A model generated the notes under the pieces. It ran no database searches, had not been told where the DNA came from, and saw nothing but the letters and a program-made list of their open reading frames with translations. From NCBI GenBank assembly GCA_031415015.1, contig JANOQT010000090.1:74279-138278 (forward strand): a stretch of DNA of 64,000 bases. The letters are read 5' to 3'. This DNA is from JAUYQR01 sp031415015. GTDB taxonomy: Bacteria > Pseudomonadota > Alphaproteobacteria > Rhodobacterales > Rhodobacteraceae. Both the position numbers and the translations under genes were made by a program. This document shows, piece by piece, positions 8,381 through 16,744 of the stretch (position 1 is its first letter; each line of letters opens with the position of its first letter).

Positions 8381-9079
8381 ATGGCCGAAGACGACATCAT
8401 CCTGTCCGAGCTGTCGGATGACGAACTGGTCCTGCAGATGCATGACGACCTGTACGACGGTCTGAAGGAAGAGATCGAAGAGGCGGTCAACATCCTGATC
8501 GCACGCGGCTGGACGCCTTATGATGTCCTAACCAAGGCGCTGGTTGCGGGCATGACCATTGTCGGCGCCGACTTCCGCGACGGCATCCTGTTCGTGCCCG
8601 AAGTGCTGCTGGCCGCCAATGCGATGAAGGGGGGGATGTTCATTCTCAAGCCGCTCTTGGTGGAAACCGGCGCGCCGCGGATGGGCAAGATGGTGATCGG
8701 TACGGTGAAGGGCGATATCCACGACATCGGCAAGAACCTTGTTGCGATGATGATGGAGGGTGCGGGTTTCGAAGTGCGCGATCTGGGGATCAACAACTCC
8801 GTCGAAAAGTATCTGGCGGCGCTTGAGGAAGAAAAGCCCGATATCCTTGGCATGTCCGCCCTGCTGACCACGACGATGCCCTACATGAAGGTCGTGATCG
8901 ACACGATGAAGGAAAAAGGCATGCGCGAGGATTACATCATCCTTGTGGGCGGTGCGCCGTTGAACGAGGAATTCGGCAAGGCCATCGGCGCCGATGCCTA
9001 TTGTCGTGATGCCGCTGTGGCAGTGGAAACCGCCAAGCAATGGGTCGCGCGCAAGCACAATCAGCTGAACGCGGGCTAA
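8381..9079 (+). CDS. corrinoid (B12)-binding methyltransferase protein, MtbC/MttC-like
   Basis: A 232-residue cobalamin carrier. An N-terminal helical cap spans about 20-95, and a Rossmann-type B12 domain carries GDIHDIGKN, giving D112, H114 and G117 (DxHxxG; H114 is the lower cobalt ligand). SALLTTT and GGAPL follow. A strong AAGGAG lies upstream. Such proteins shuttle methyl groups between a substrate-specific methyltransferase and a folate or homocysteine acceptor. The bmt gene upstream and the DUF1638 gene downstream are likely pathway partners. No MttB-type methyltransferase is in the window. Confidence 0.92.
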   Translation: MAEDDIILSELSDDELVLQMHDDLYDGLKEEIEEAVNILIARGWTPYDVLTKALVAGMTIVGADFRDGILFVPEVLLAANAMKGGMFILKPLLVETGAPRMGKMVIGTVKGDIHDIGKNLVAMMMEGAGFEVRDLGINNSVEKYLAALEEEKPDILGMSALLTTTMPYMKVVIDTMKEKGMREDYIILVGGAPLNEEFGKAIGADAYCRDAAVAVETAKQWVARKHNQLNAG

Positions 9080-9157
9080 GGGCGCACCAAAGCGTGACTG
9101 GTCAAGGGCTTGCGCGACGGGCCCGGCAAGCGCAGATTGGTGGCAAGGAGAGGCAAC

Positions 9158-9316
9158 ATGCCACTAACTCACTTCCTAGGACTTATCGTTCTGGTGATTG
9201 CAGTCGCCGGCGGCACAGTACTTCTTGCACTCTGGTCGGGTATGCCGCTGATGGCGTTAAGTTTTGCCGCAGTGTCGGCCAGTCTGATCCTGGCTTGGAC
9301 CCGCGTCGGGCGCTAG
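9158..9316 (+). CDS. 52-residue membrane protein
   Basis: MPLTHFLGL starts at an ATG preceded by AAGGAGAGG. Almost the whole product is hydrophobic and could form a two-helix hairpin (about 5-24 and 26-46), ending in WTRVGR. An upstream in-frame ATG exists but lacks a site and would add a charged segment. It lies between the corrinoid gene (78 bases) and the DUF1638 gene (27 bases), so it is probably in the same operon. Function not recognised. Confidence 0.65.
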   Translation: MPLTHFLGLIVLVIAVAGGTVLLALWSGMPLMALSFAAVSASLILAWTRVGR

Positions 9317-9343
9317 CCAAGTCTGCAGATTGGGGGCCCAGCC

Positions 9344-9979
9344 ATGGATGACGCGACGCTGAGCGAACAGGGTCTTGCCCCCGCGCAGACCGGGCGGGTG
9401 CTGCTGATCGCATGCGGCGCTCTGGCGCATGAGATTGTGGCGCTCAGGTCGGCAAACAACTGGTCGCATCTTGATCTGCAGTGCCTTCCCGCCACTCTGC
9501 ACCTCTGGCCCGAACGGATCATCCCGGCGGTCGAGGCGGCTGTGGTTGAAGCGCGTGGGCGCTATGAGACCATCTTTGTGGTCTACGCTGACTGCGGGAC
9601 TGGCGGTCTGCTGCAGGCGGCCTGCGCGAGGCTTGGCGTCGAAATGGTTGAAGGCCCGCACTGCTATTCGTTCTTTGAAGGCAACGGTGCCTTCGCCGCA
9701 CGGGCCGAAACAGAGTTCACGGCCTTTTATCTGACCGATTTTCTGGTGCGCCAGTTCGACGCCTTCGTGTGGCGTCCGATGGGCCTGGACCGGCATCCGC
9801 AACTGCGCGACATGTATTTCGGCAATTATACCAAGCTGGTCTATCAGGCACAGGTGAATGATCCGGCGCTGGATGCCAAAGCCGAAGAGTGCGCCCGTCG
9901 GCTGGGTTTGACCTATGAGCGGCGGTTCACCGGCTACGGCGATTTGGTGACGGCGCTGGGTAAGGTCGCTGCAGGTTAG
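9344..9979 (+). CDS. DUF1638 domain protein
   Basis: A 211-residue protein with the DUF1638 pattern: an ACGALAHEI segment near 24-32, then the Cys- and Gly-rich VYADCGTGG and the ...EGPHCYSFF motif. Conserved Cys and His suggest metal or corrinoid chemistry, but no reaction is established. DUF1638 genes are repeatedly found beside corrinoid methyltransferase genes, as here. GGGGG lies about 10 bases before the ATG. It probably belongs to a transcript with the corrinoid protein. Confidence 0.82.
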   Translation: MDDATLSEQGLAPAQTGRVLLIACGALAHEIVALRSANNWSHLDLQCLPATLHLWPERIIPAVEAAVVEARGRYETIFVVYADCGTGGLLQAACARLGVEMVEGPHCYSFFEGNGAFAARAETEFTAFYLTDFLVRQFDAFVWRPMGLDRHPQLRDMYFGNYTKLVYQAQVNDPALDAKAEECARRLGLTYERRFTGYGDLVTALGKVAAG

Positions 9980-10021
9980 TCCGCAGTCGGGACGTTTGCA
10001 GCCAGCATAGGGACCGGCATC

Positions 10022-10252
10022 CTAAGGCATCTGGTTCGCGCTCATCCAGTACTGCAGGACAAACACGCGGATTGCAGACGCAAGACCTTCGTCCGCTTGA
10101 CGGGTTTCGTCGATTCTTGCAGCAAGGGCATTGAGCGGTTGGCCCTGCGCGACAGCGATATCGCGGAAAGCCGCCCAGAACGCATCCTCCAACGAGACCG
10201 ATGTCCGGTGGCCGCGCAGGGTCAGCGAGCGTTTGACGGGCCGGGCGGTCAT
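10022..10252 (-). CDS. ribbon-helix-helix domain protein
   Basis: A 76-residue protein, MTARPVKRSLTLRGHRTSVSLED..., of the RHH_4 type (short beta strand RSLTLRGHRTSVSLE followed by two helices). It is probably a small DNA-binding protein. Its ATG overlaps the TGA of the DUF4169 gene as ATGA. With fumC and DUF4169 it forms a tightly coupled three-gene operon that I know as a recurrent Rhodobacteraceae arrangement. The target is unknown. Confidence 0.85.
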   Translation of the reverse strand: MTARPVKRSLTLRGHRTSVSLEDAFWAAFRDIAVAQGQPLNALAARIDETRQADEGLASAIRVFVLQYWMSANQMP

Positions 10253-10428
10253 TCGGGATCGCGTTGATGGGCCGACAGGTCGCGGTCTGCCTTTTCCTGA
10301 ACTGCCATCTGCCGATGCCGTTCGGCCTTGGTCAGGCCGTGCCTTGCGGCGTTTGCGTCCGCCTTGGCCCGCGCGTCCGCCTTGGCTTTCGCCTTGCGGA
10401 CGCGGCCAAGGTTGACGATGTCTGCCAT
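10249..10428 (-). CDS. DUF4169 family protein (59 aa)
   Basis: The minus-strand frame from the ATG at 10428 reads MADIVNLGRVRKAKAKADAR and ends ...LSAHQRDPE. It is a small, highly basic, Ala/Lys-rich helical protein matching DUF4169. Its start overlaps the fumC stop (TGATG) and its stop overlaps the RHH start (ATGA). Function unknown; the extreme charge suggests nucleic-acid or ribosome association, which is a guess. Confidence 0.85.
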   Translation of the reverse strand: MADIVNLGRVRKAKAKADARAKADANAARHGLTKAERHRQMAVQEKADRDLSAHQRDPE

Positions 10429-11822
10429 CAGCCTTTCGGCCCGATCATGTCTTCGGGGCGGACCACGCGGTCGAACGTCTCGCCGTCGACGTAGCCAAGC
10501 GCGATGGCTTCCTCGCGCAGGGTCGTGCCGTTCTTGTGGGCGGTCTTTGCCACCTTGGTTGCCGCGTCATAGCCGATGGTGGGCGCCAGCGCGGTGACCA
10601 GCATCAGCGATTCCTTCATCAGCTTCTCGATCCGAGGAATGTTCGCCTGCGTGCCCACCACCATGTTGTCGGTGAAGCTGCCCGCCGCGTCGCCCAGAAG
10701 CTGCATGGATTGCAACACGTTGTACGACATCATCGGGTTGTAGACGTTCAGTTCGAAATGCCCCTGCGAGCCTGCAAAGCCGACACCAGCGTCATTTCCC
10801 ATCACTTGCGCGCAGACCATGGTCAGCGCTTCGGCCTGCGTGGGGTTCACCTTGCCCGGCATGATTGAACTGCCGGGTTCGTTTTCCGGCAGGATCAGCT
10901 CGCCAAGGCCGGAGCGCGGGCCAGAGCCCAGAAGCCGCATGTCGTTGGCGATCTTGAACAGGCTGACGGCGACGGTTTTCAGTGCCCCGGAAAACATCAC
11001 CATCGCGTCATGCGCCGCCAGCGCTTCGAACTTGTTCGGTGCGGTGACAAAGGGCAGGCCGGTGATGTCGGCTATCTGGTGGGCAACACGGCGGTCCCAT
11101 CCGACCCGCGTGTTCAGCCCGGTGCCGACAGCGGTGCCGCCTTGGGCAAGTTCGTAGATTTCCGGCAGGATCTTGTGGACGCGCAGGATGCCCTGGCTGA
11201 CCTGATGGGCATATCCAGAGAATTCCTGCCCCAACGTCAAAGGCGTCGCATCCTGGGTATGGGTGCGGCCGATCTTAATGATGTCCTTGAATTCCAAGGA
11301 CTTATCCACCAGCGCCGCATGCAGTTTCTTCAACCCCGGCAGCAGGATATCGCGGGCTATCATGCCGATGGCCACGTGCATAGCCGTCGGGAAGGTGTCG
11401 TTCGACGATTGGCCCATGTTGACGTGGTCGTTTGGATGAACGGGCTTTTTGGAGCCCATGACGCCGCCCAGCACCTCGATTGCACGGTTCGAGATCACTT
11501 CGTTGGCGTTCATGTTCGATTGGGTGCCCGAGCCGGTCTGCCAGACCACCAGCGGAAAGTTGTCATCAAACTTGCCATCAATCACCTCGGTCGCCGCCGC
11601 GGCAATCGCCTCCCCCAACTCTTTCGAGATGTCGCCTTGCGCGATGTTGACCAGGGCACAGGCTTTCTTGATCACACCCAGCGCCCGGATGATTGCCACT
11701 GGCTGCTTTTCCCAGCCGATCGGGAAGTTTATGATCGAGCGCTGTGTCTGCGCGCCCCAGTACTTGTCAGCAGGAACCTCGAGCGGGCCAAAGCTGTCAG
11801 TTTCGGTGCGGGTTGCGGTCAT
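10428..11822 (-). CDS. fumC: class II fumarate hydratase
   Basis: A 464-residue fumarase of the TCA cycle (fumarate to L-malate). The superfamily signature GSSIMPGKVNPTQ is present in the ENEPGSSIMPGKVNP context, and SSNDTFPTA and TGSGTQSNMN match class II fumarases. The ATG at 11822 has AGGAGG seven bases upstream; the open frame extends five codons further without benefit. The stop overlaps the DUF4169 start. As a class II enzyme it lacks an iron-sulfur cluster, so it should keep working under oxidative stress. Confidence 0.97.
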   Translation of the reverse strand: MTATRTETDSFGPLEVPADKYWGAQTQRSIINFPIGWEKQPVAIIRALGVIKKACALVNIAQGDISKELGEAIAAAATEVIDGKFDDNFPLVVWQTGSGTQSNMNANEVISNRAIEVLGGVMGSKKPVHPNDHVNMGQSSNDTFPTAMHVAIGMIARDILLPGLKKLHAALVDKSLEFKDIIKIGRTHTQDATPLTLGQEFSGYAHQVSQGILRVHKILPEIYELAQGGTAVGTGLNTRVGWDRRVAHQIADITGLPFVTAPNKFEALAAHDAMVMFSGALKTVAVSLFKIANDMRLLGSGPRSGLGELILPENEPGSSIMPGKVNPTQAEALTMVCAQVMGNDAGVGFAGSQGHFELNVYNPMMSYNVLQSMQLLGDAAGSFTDNMVVGTQANIPRIEKLMKESLMLVTALAPTIGYDAATKVAKTAHKNGTTLREEAIALGYVDGETFDRVVRPEDMIGPKG

Positions 11823-11899
11823 CAAAGCCTCCTGCAAAATCTTGGCTTCCGTCTAACGCTGCCGCAGTCAGGAATCAATCGGTATACCGTCGCATACCG

Positions 11900-12454
11900 T
11901 CAGATCTGGCGAAAGCGGTAGACCCGGGCGGGGGGCAGGTTCGTCCAGATCTTCGGCCCGGTTTCGGCACTCAGGCCAAGCTCTCTGATCGTGGCTGCGG
12001 GAATCGGCGGCGTCGGGCCGTAGGTGAACTGGATGTAAGGTGCGCCGGGTGCCAGGATGCGGAAGGCGGCGGTAACGATATCGTGGCAGACCGCTTCGGG
12101 CATCGACAACAGCGGCAAGCCAGATACCACCGCGCCCACACCGGGGGCGATGTGATCAGCCGCCGTGTTGGCCCCGGTCAGGTGCAAGGTTGTGCCGGGA
12201 AAAGCCTGACGCAGATGGTCGGCAAAGTGCGTGTCCAGCTCGAACAGAGTCAGGTTTTCGGCGGGCACCCCGGCGGCAAGGATTGCCCGGGTCAGGCTGC
12301 CGGTTCCGGGGCCGAACTCGACCACCCGTCCGGTCTGGGGCCCAAGCCCGTCGGCCATGGCGCGCGCAAGGCGTGCCGAGGAGGGCGCAATGGCCGAAAC
12401 CTGTCGGGGGTTGCGCAACAGGCTTTTGCGGAACAGGGCGAAGTCGCTGGCCAT
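11900..12454 (-). CDS. SAM-dependent methyltransferase, PmtA-like (phospholipid N-methyltransferase)
   Basis: A 184-residue class I methyltransferase with motif I VVEFGPGTGSLT at about 44-55, and the SGLPLLSMP and QFTYGP segments seen in Sinorhizobium-type phosphatidylethanolamine N-methyltransferases. It could take part in phosphatidylcholine synthesis at the inner face of the membrane. It starts three bases after the sspB stop, so the two are probably cotranscribed. The alternative is a ribosomal RNA adenine dimethylase-like protein of unknown substrate. Confidence 0.72.
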   Translation of the reverse strand: MASDFALFRKSLLRNPRQVSAIAPSSARLARAMADGLGPQTGRVVEFGPGTGSLTRAILAAGVPAENLTLFELDTHFADHLRQAFPGTTLHLTGANTAADHIAPGVGAVVSGLPLLSMPEAVCHDIVTAAFRILAPGAPYIQFTYGPTPPIPAATIRELGLSAETGPKIWTNLPPARVYRFRQI

Positions 12455-12457
12455 CTG

Positions 12458-12910
12458 CTATTGTTTGCGAAACTGGTCAAGGCTGACCACCTGGGCGTCG
12501 TGCTTGACGGGCTCTTCCTCGACCTCGGGGTCGTCTTCGTCTTCGTCATCTTCGTCGGAATGGGTCTCAAAGCGCAGGCCGAACTCGACGGACGGGTCGA
12601 CAAAGGTGCGGACGGCGTCAAACGGAATGACCATCGGCTCGGGATTGTTGCCGAAATTGAGGGTAATGGTAAATCCTGCGTCAGTCACCACAAGGTTTTC
12701 GAACCAATGCTGGATCACGACAGTCATTTCGCCGGGGTAGCGCGCCTTTAGCCAATCGGCCATTTCCACATCGGGGTGGGTGGTGTCGAAGGTGATGAAA
12801 AAGTGGTGCGCGCCGGGCAGGCCGTTCTTCGACACATCGGTCAGAACGGACTGGATCAGGCCGCGCATCGCCCGGTGCATCAGATTGCCGTAGTCGATGG
12901 AACGCGCCAT
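12458..12910 (-). CDS. sspB: ClpXP adaptor SspB family protein
   Basis: A 150-residue alphaproteobacterial SspB. A folded N-terminal domain for binding ssrA-tagged substrates spans about 1-112. A very acidic linker (118-134) follows, then the C-terminal ClpX-binding tail VVSLDQFRKQ. It delivers tmRNA-tagged proteins to ClpXP, and the window also carries ssrA at 15.8-16.1 kb. The start MARSIDYGN has AAAGGG upstream. Confidence 0.9.
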   Translation of the reverse strand: MARSIDYGNLMHRAMRGLIQSVLTDVSKNGLPGAHHFFITFDTTHPDVEMADWLKARYPGEMTVVIQHWFENLVVTDAGFTITLNFGNNPEPMVIPFDAVRTFVDPSVEFGLRFETHSDEDDEDEDDPEVEEEPVKHDAQVVSLDQFRKQ

Positions 12911-12988
12911 CCGAACCCCTTTCCTAATTGGCGGCCAGCATAGGGGATTTGCCCGCCAAGGGAAGGGGCCGCACCGCTCAAAGTTGCA

Positions 12989-14242
12989 TCACAAGGCAAA
13001 GGTGGCGACCGCCGAGGCGAGGGCCGAGAAGGCAAGGACAGCCAGAAGCGGAACATGCCGCACCAGCAGCAGCCATCCAGAGGCAAGGCCAATGGCAAGT
13101 ACAACGAAGTTCAGGCTGGTGATATCTGGCAGGATGAACCGCATCGGACCGAAGCTTTCGGTCGAAACCGTGCTGAACAGCACATGCAGCGCGAACCAGA
13201 GCGACAGGTTGGCAATGACACCCACCACTGCGGCGGTGATCGCGCCAAGTGCCCCGGACAGGCGGGGCATGGCGGTCAGGCGGGCGATGAATGGCGCGCC
13301 GGTGAAGATGAACAGAAACGACGGGATGAACGTCATCCACAGGGTGATTGCCGCTGCGGCAAGGCCCAAATGCGGCCCTCCCTCGCGGTGGGCGGCGATG
13401 TATCCTACGAATTCCGTTACCAGAATCAGCGGGCCGGGCGTGGTTTCCGCCAGACCAAGCCCGTCGATCATCTGCGGCAACGTCAGCCAGCCCTTCACCT
13501 GCACCACGTCCTGCGCCATCCACGCCAGCACGGCATAGGCACCACCGAAGGTCAGCAGCGCAAGTTTGGCGAAGAACACTCCGATATCCACCAGAATCCC
13601 GGTGTCGAGAAAGATCAGGATGCCAAGTGGTGCCAGCCAGATTGCCGCCCAGAAGGTCGCGGTTTTCAACGCCTCGCGGATGGAAAAAGCCGGTGCCTCG
13701 GGCAGGTCCGCCGTGTTGCGCGTGGTCAGAAAGCCGTACAGTCCAGCGGCGGCGATGATCAACGGGAACGGCGCGTTGAACAAAAACAACCCGAGGAAGG
13801 CAAGAAGCGCAATGACATAAGCGCTGCGTGTTTTCAACGCGCGGCGCGAGACGCGGATCAGCGCCTCGATCACCACGGCCACAACGGCGGCCTGCACGCC
13901 GGTGAAAAGCGCCGCCACCAAGGGCAAGGTGCCATATGCGGCGTAGACCATCGACAGGATCAGGACGATCAGCGCCCCCGGCAGCACGAACAGCCCCCCG
14001 GCAATCAGGCCGCCCCGGACGCCGTGCATGCGCCAGCCGATCCATGTCGCAAGCTGCATCGCCTCGGGTCCCGGCAGCAGCATACAAAAGCTCAGCGCTC
14101 GCAGGTATTCGGGTTCGGTCACCCACTTCTTTTCGTCGATGAGGGTGCGGTGCATCAGGGCGATCTGCGCTGCGGGACCGCCGAAGGACAAACAACCGAT
14201 GCGGGCAAAGGTTCGGGTCAGATCGGACAGCGTCGGCGTCAT
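12989..14242 (-). CDS. chrA: chromate efflux transporter ChrA
   Basis: A 417-residue, long-chain CHR family protein with two homologous halves. The N-terminal half has SFGGPAAQIALMH near 18-30 and the C-terminal half repeats the pattern with LLTFGGAYAVLAW and AETTPGPLI. About ten hydrophobic segments are visible. The family exports chromate and confers Cr(VI) resistance. Its ATG overlaps the TGA of the rhodanese-ChrB gene (ATGA), forming a two-gene chromate module. Confidence 0.93.
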   Translation of the reverse strand: MTPTLSDLTRTFARIGCLSFGGPAAQIALMHRTLIDEKKWVTEPEYLRALSFCMLLPGPEAMQLATWIGWRMHGVRGGLIAGGLFVLPGALIVLILSMVYAAYGTLPLVAALFTGVQAAVVAVVIEALIRVSRRALKTRSAYVIALLAFLGLFLFNAPFPLIIAAAGLYGFLTTRNTADLPEAPAFSIREALKTATFWAAIWLAPLGILIFLDTGILVDIGVFFAKLALLTFGGAYAVLAWMAQDVVQVKGWLTLPQMIDGLGLAETTPGPLILVTEFVGYIAAHREGGPHLGLAAAAITLWMTFIPSFLFIFTGAPFIARLTAMPRLSGALGAITAAVVGVIANLSLWFALHVLFSTVSTESFGPMRFILPDITSLNFVVLAIGLASGWLLLVRHVPLLAVLAFSALASAVATFAL

Positions 14243-15039
14243 ATGTTGCGCCCTGCCGGCCAGTCGTGGCCTTCATCATGGCCGTCGCGGGCCCAGCGAT
14301 AGAGCGCGTCATAAAGTGCCATTCCGGCGTCAAGTTGTTGCAGATCGTCGCGAAACATTCGTGACAGGCCGACCGAAATTGCCAGCAGTCCGGCCGCTTG
14401 CGGGGCAAGATCATGCCGGTCGGTATCAGCGGCGCGGACGACAAGGGCAAGGCGGTCGAGTGCCTCTGTGTGCAGCTGGAAGTCGTCAAGCAACGCGTCA
14501 AAGGTGCAGCCCTCGCCGCGGTGACTGAAAGACACGCCTTCGATATCGAAAGCGGTCGCAGCGAAGCGGTCGGCGACGTCGGGAACTTCGGCAGGGGCCA
14601 CGAACAGGAAGCGCGCGCCGGGATCGACAAAGCGTCGGATCAGCCATGGGCAGGCGATACGGTCGATCTTTGGCCGGTGGCGGGTCACCCACAGGTTGCT
14701 CGACGGCAGGGCAGCGAGGGGGATCATCGGCAGGCCGGCCGCAATCCACGCCTCGGTTCCACCTTCAAGTGTTTCCGCCGCGATCCCCTGTGCGCGCAAC
14801 AAGGCCGCCGCGCCTTCGGAAAGCTTGCGGCCACGCAGGCAGGTGACAATGACGCGCTGGCCTTGCAGATGCGCGGGGGCGGGGTCAAAACCGGTGTGGG
14901 GCAGGTGCGTGCTGCCGGGGATCAGTCGCGGATCGGCGGTGACATCCTCGGGGATGCGAACGTCAAGGATGACGGGCGCGTCGGGGGTGCCGATCAGGCG
15001 CATCAGTTGGGCTGGGGTGATCTGGGTCGGGCCGGGCAT
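14239..15039 (-). CDS. rhodanese-ChrB fusion, chromate resistance regulator-like
   Basis: A 266-residue two-domain protein. An N-terminal rhodanese domain (about 7-105) has active-site Cys67 in VTCLRGRKLS. A ChrB-type domain begins around SSNLWVTRHRPKIDRIACPWLI (about 113-131) and runs to the end. ChrB-domain proteins accompany chrA and are needed for chromate response. The ATG at 15039 is preferred to a TTG six codons earlier because CAGGA lies just before it. It overlaps chrA by 4 bases. Confidence 0.85.
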   Translation of the reverse strand: MPGPTQITPAQLMRLIGTPDAPVILDVRIPEDVTADPRLIPGSTHLPHTGFDPAPAHLQGQRVIVTCLRGRKLSEGAAALLRAQGIAAETLEGGTEAWIAAGLPMIPLAALPSSNLWVTRHRPKIDRIACPWLIRRFVDPGARFLFVAPAEVPDVADRFAATAFDIEGVSFSHRGEGCTFDALLDDFQLHTEALDRLALVVRAADTDRHDLAPQAAGLLAISVGLSRMFRDDLQQLDAGMALYDALYRWARDGHDEGHDWPAGRNI

Positions 15040-15161
15040 GGGGGCATCCTGTTGCAAGGTTACAAGGGATGCGAGCCTTGGGCTGACGCCTCACGGGGCG
15101 TTCGCAGGCCCCAGGCAAGGATGGTTAGGGGCTGGCGCGGGGCAGGTCAAGGCTTTGGCGA

Positions 15162-15701
15162 TCAGGAACCAGAGGCCACATCGCATTTTTTGTACTTCGT
15201 GACTTTGAAGGAGGTTTCGCCTTCTACATATGCCTCCTGACGATTGAAGCGGCCAAGGGTCGATATAACCGGTGCAAAGGGCGGATCGCCGACGAAACCG
15301 CCTTCGTTGGTGATCTTTGACCCGTTCTGCGTGTTGGTACCCTGATACTGCGACTTCGCCCCGTCGCTGTTGCGATAGGTGTAGATGCAGCGTCCCGGAA
15401 CATTCACACACGATGCAGGCTTGAAGGTTTCCCAATTGCCATCCGCCCACTCCTTGCGCAGCATCAATCCGTCCGCGGAGTAGATCGTGCTGCGGATCAA
15501 CTTCTTGCCGGACGGTCCCTGATAGGTCTTCATCACATGCTTGGAGCCGGACCTGCCGACATAGATATCGACGACTTTCTCACCCGTGGAGTACTGGCCG
15601 TGGATTTCGCAGCCCACGGGCATCTGGTCAAAACGGATGCCTGCGGGTTCGGCAGCGGCGGGAAAGCCAACGATCAAAAGGCAAATGAAGAGATGTTTCA
15701 A
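15162..15701 (-). CDS. secreted hypothetical protein (179 aa)
   Basis: A TTG at 15701 after GGAGAAGAC gives LKHLFICLLIVGFPAAAEPAG, a clean signal peptide. The frame is open further up to 15776, but those residues would place the signal inside the protein. The mature part has a few cysteines (GCEIHG, SCVNVPGRCIYTY, KKCD) that could form disulfides, and a beta-rich look (IYSADGLMLRKEWADGNWE). I do not recognise the family. It lies just downstream of ssrA on the same strand. Confidence 0.6.
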   Translation of the reverse strand: MKHLFICLLIVGFPAAAEPAGIRFDQMPVGCEIHGQYSTGEKVVDIYVGRSGSKHVMKTYQGPSGKKLIRSTIYSADGLMLRKEWADGNWETFKPASCVNVPGRCIYTYRNSDGAKSQYQGTNTQNGSKITNEGGFVGDPPFAPVISTLGRFNRQEAYVEGETSFKVTKYKKCDVASGS

Positions 15702-15784
15702 AGTCTTCTCCGGACAAAACTGTCCGGGTGACTTTCCGCGAACGGCACCACGGAGGGCAAGGCAAATCTGCGTCACGAGTGGGA

Positions 15785-16104
15785 AAGGTGCAGGTTTCTG
15801 TTGCCAGGTACCTGCGAACCCCGCCCTACGCGGCTAAGCGCAGGGGCTTAAGTTTCGACAGATCGAACTGCTTACGCAGCCAGAGCCATCGGAGCACGGT
15901 TGTCATTGGCAACTGTACTTTTGGACCGATAACGGTGGTACCTCACCGAGCAAAAGCTGGCCTCTTTGGTCGTTCGTCGATCCTATTTCGACCCCGTGTC
16001 CCCGCAATGACGGGGAGTTTGGTGGAGTCGCCGGGTACCGCCCCCGGGTCCGAGCCGATTATTACAGGTGCGTTTATCGCCATAGTCGGAGTTACCCCCG
16101 ACAG
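15785..16104 (-). ncRNA. ssrA: tmRNA, alphaproteobacterial circularly permuted two-piece form
   Basis: Transcribed leftwards. The acceptor piece (about 16104-16020) carries the T arm GGACCCGGGGGCGGTACCC and ends CGACTCCACCA, with CCA at 16022-16020. After a hairpin spacer removed in processing (about 16019-15997), the coding piece starts GGGGTCG (15996-15990), which pairs with CGACTCC and includes the G3-U70 wobble recognised by alanyl-tRNA synthetase. The tag reading frame is at 15910-15872 (ANDNRAPMALAA then TAA). The outer ends are approximate. It rescues stalled ribosomes and marks products for ClpXP; sspB is 3 kb away. Confidence 0.95.
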
Positions 16105-16108
16105 AAGT

Positions 16109-16137
16109 AATATAGGGGCCCGGGGCGGGCGGCGCAA
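16109..16137 (-). promoter_or_regulatory. predicted housekeeping promoter of ssrA
   Basis: On the minus strand TTGCGC (16137-16132) is separated by 17 bases from TATATT (16114-16109). Transcription would begin near 16102, at the start of the acceptor piece. Confidence 0.5.
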
Positions 16138-16145
16138 GGAGGGGG

Positions 16146-16218
16146 TGTCCACGCGTGGACATGAGGGTGAGGTAAGGGAAAACAAGGGGTTAGGGTGGGC
16201 GGATTAGGGAAGTGTTAA
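16146..16218 (+). repeat. copy 2 of the three-block intergenic element
   Basis: TGTCCACGCGTGGACA at 16146-16161 is followed by CAAGGGGTTA at 16183-16192 and TTAG-N7-TTAA at 16204-16218, with spacers of 21 and 11 bases. The palindrome lies 8 bases upstream of the predicted ssrA -35 box. The other end points to the 3' end of the ICMT-like gene. Confidence 0.75.
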
Positions 16219-16234
16219 CACTTTTCCCCTCCGG

Positions 16235-16744
16235 TCACCCTGCTGTCGCGTGTCGCCGGGCGCTCATCAGTCCCAAGTTCTCTGCCTTTACACGGATAAA
16301 GAGTACCGCCGCATTCAGCACAGTGAATACCAGTGCGACGACCGGAAGACCAAGACACAGTGGCAACACCGCGATTTCGCCGATCACCACCAGATAGTTG
16401 GGATGGGTTACAAAGCGGAAGGGACCGCGCGCCACCAGCGTCTCGCCGGGCACCACGATGATCCGTGTCGTCCACCGGCGACCAAGTGTGGTCAGTACCC
16501 AGACCCTGCAGACCTGCAGGACCAAGAACACGCCAAGCCACGGCACGATGACGGGCTGATCCCAACCATAGACCCACAGCGCTGCCAGCCACCCCGCGTG
16601 CAGCGCGACGATGGCCGGATAGTGCCCGGGCGACACCTCGACCGCGCCGCGTGTCAGAAGCGCAGCGGTGTTGCGGCGGGCCACAAACAGCTCGGCGATC
16701 CGGCCCAGCGTGACCAGCGACAGCAGCAAGACGGCGGGCGTCAT
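16235..16744 (-). CDS. isoprenylcysteine carboxyl methyltransferase-like membrane protein (BpsB/YpbQ-like)
   Basis: A 169-residue integral membrane protein with about four hydrophobic segments and the ICMT signature GPFRFVTHPNYLVVIGEI near the C-terminus. Its ATG overlaps the stop of the type III polyketide synthase gene (ATGA). In Bacillus the analogous pair BpsA/BpsB makes and then methylates alkylpyrones, so this protein probably O-methylates the polyketide product in the membrane. That is inference from gene order and family. Confidence 0.82.
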   Translation of the reverse strand: MTPAVLLLSLVTLGRIAELFVARRNTAALLTRGAVEVSPGHYPAIVALHAGWLAALWVYGWDQPVIVPWLGVFLVLQVCRVWVLTTLGRRWTTRIIVVPGETLVARGPFRFVTHPNYLVVIGEIAVLPLCLGLPVVALVFTVLNAAVLFIRVKAENLGLMSARRHATAG

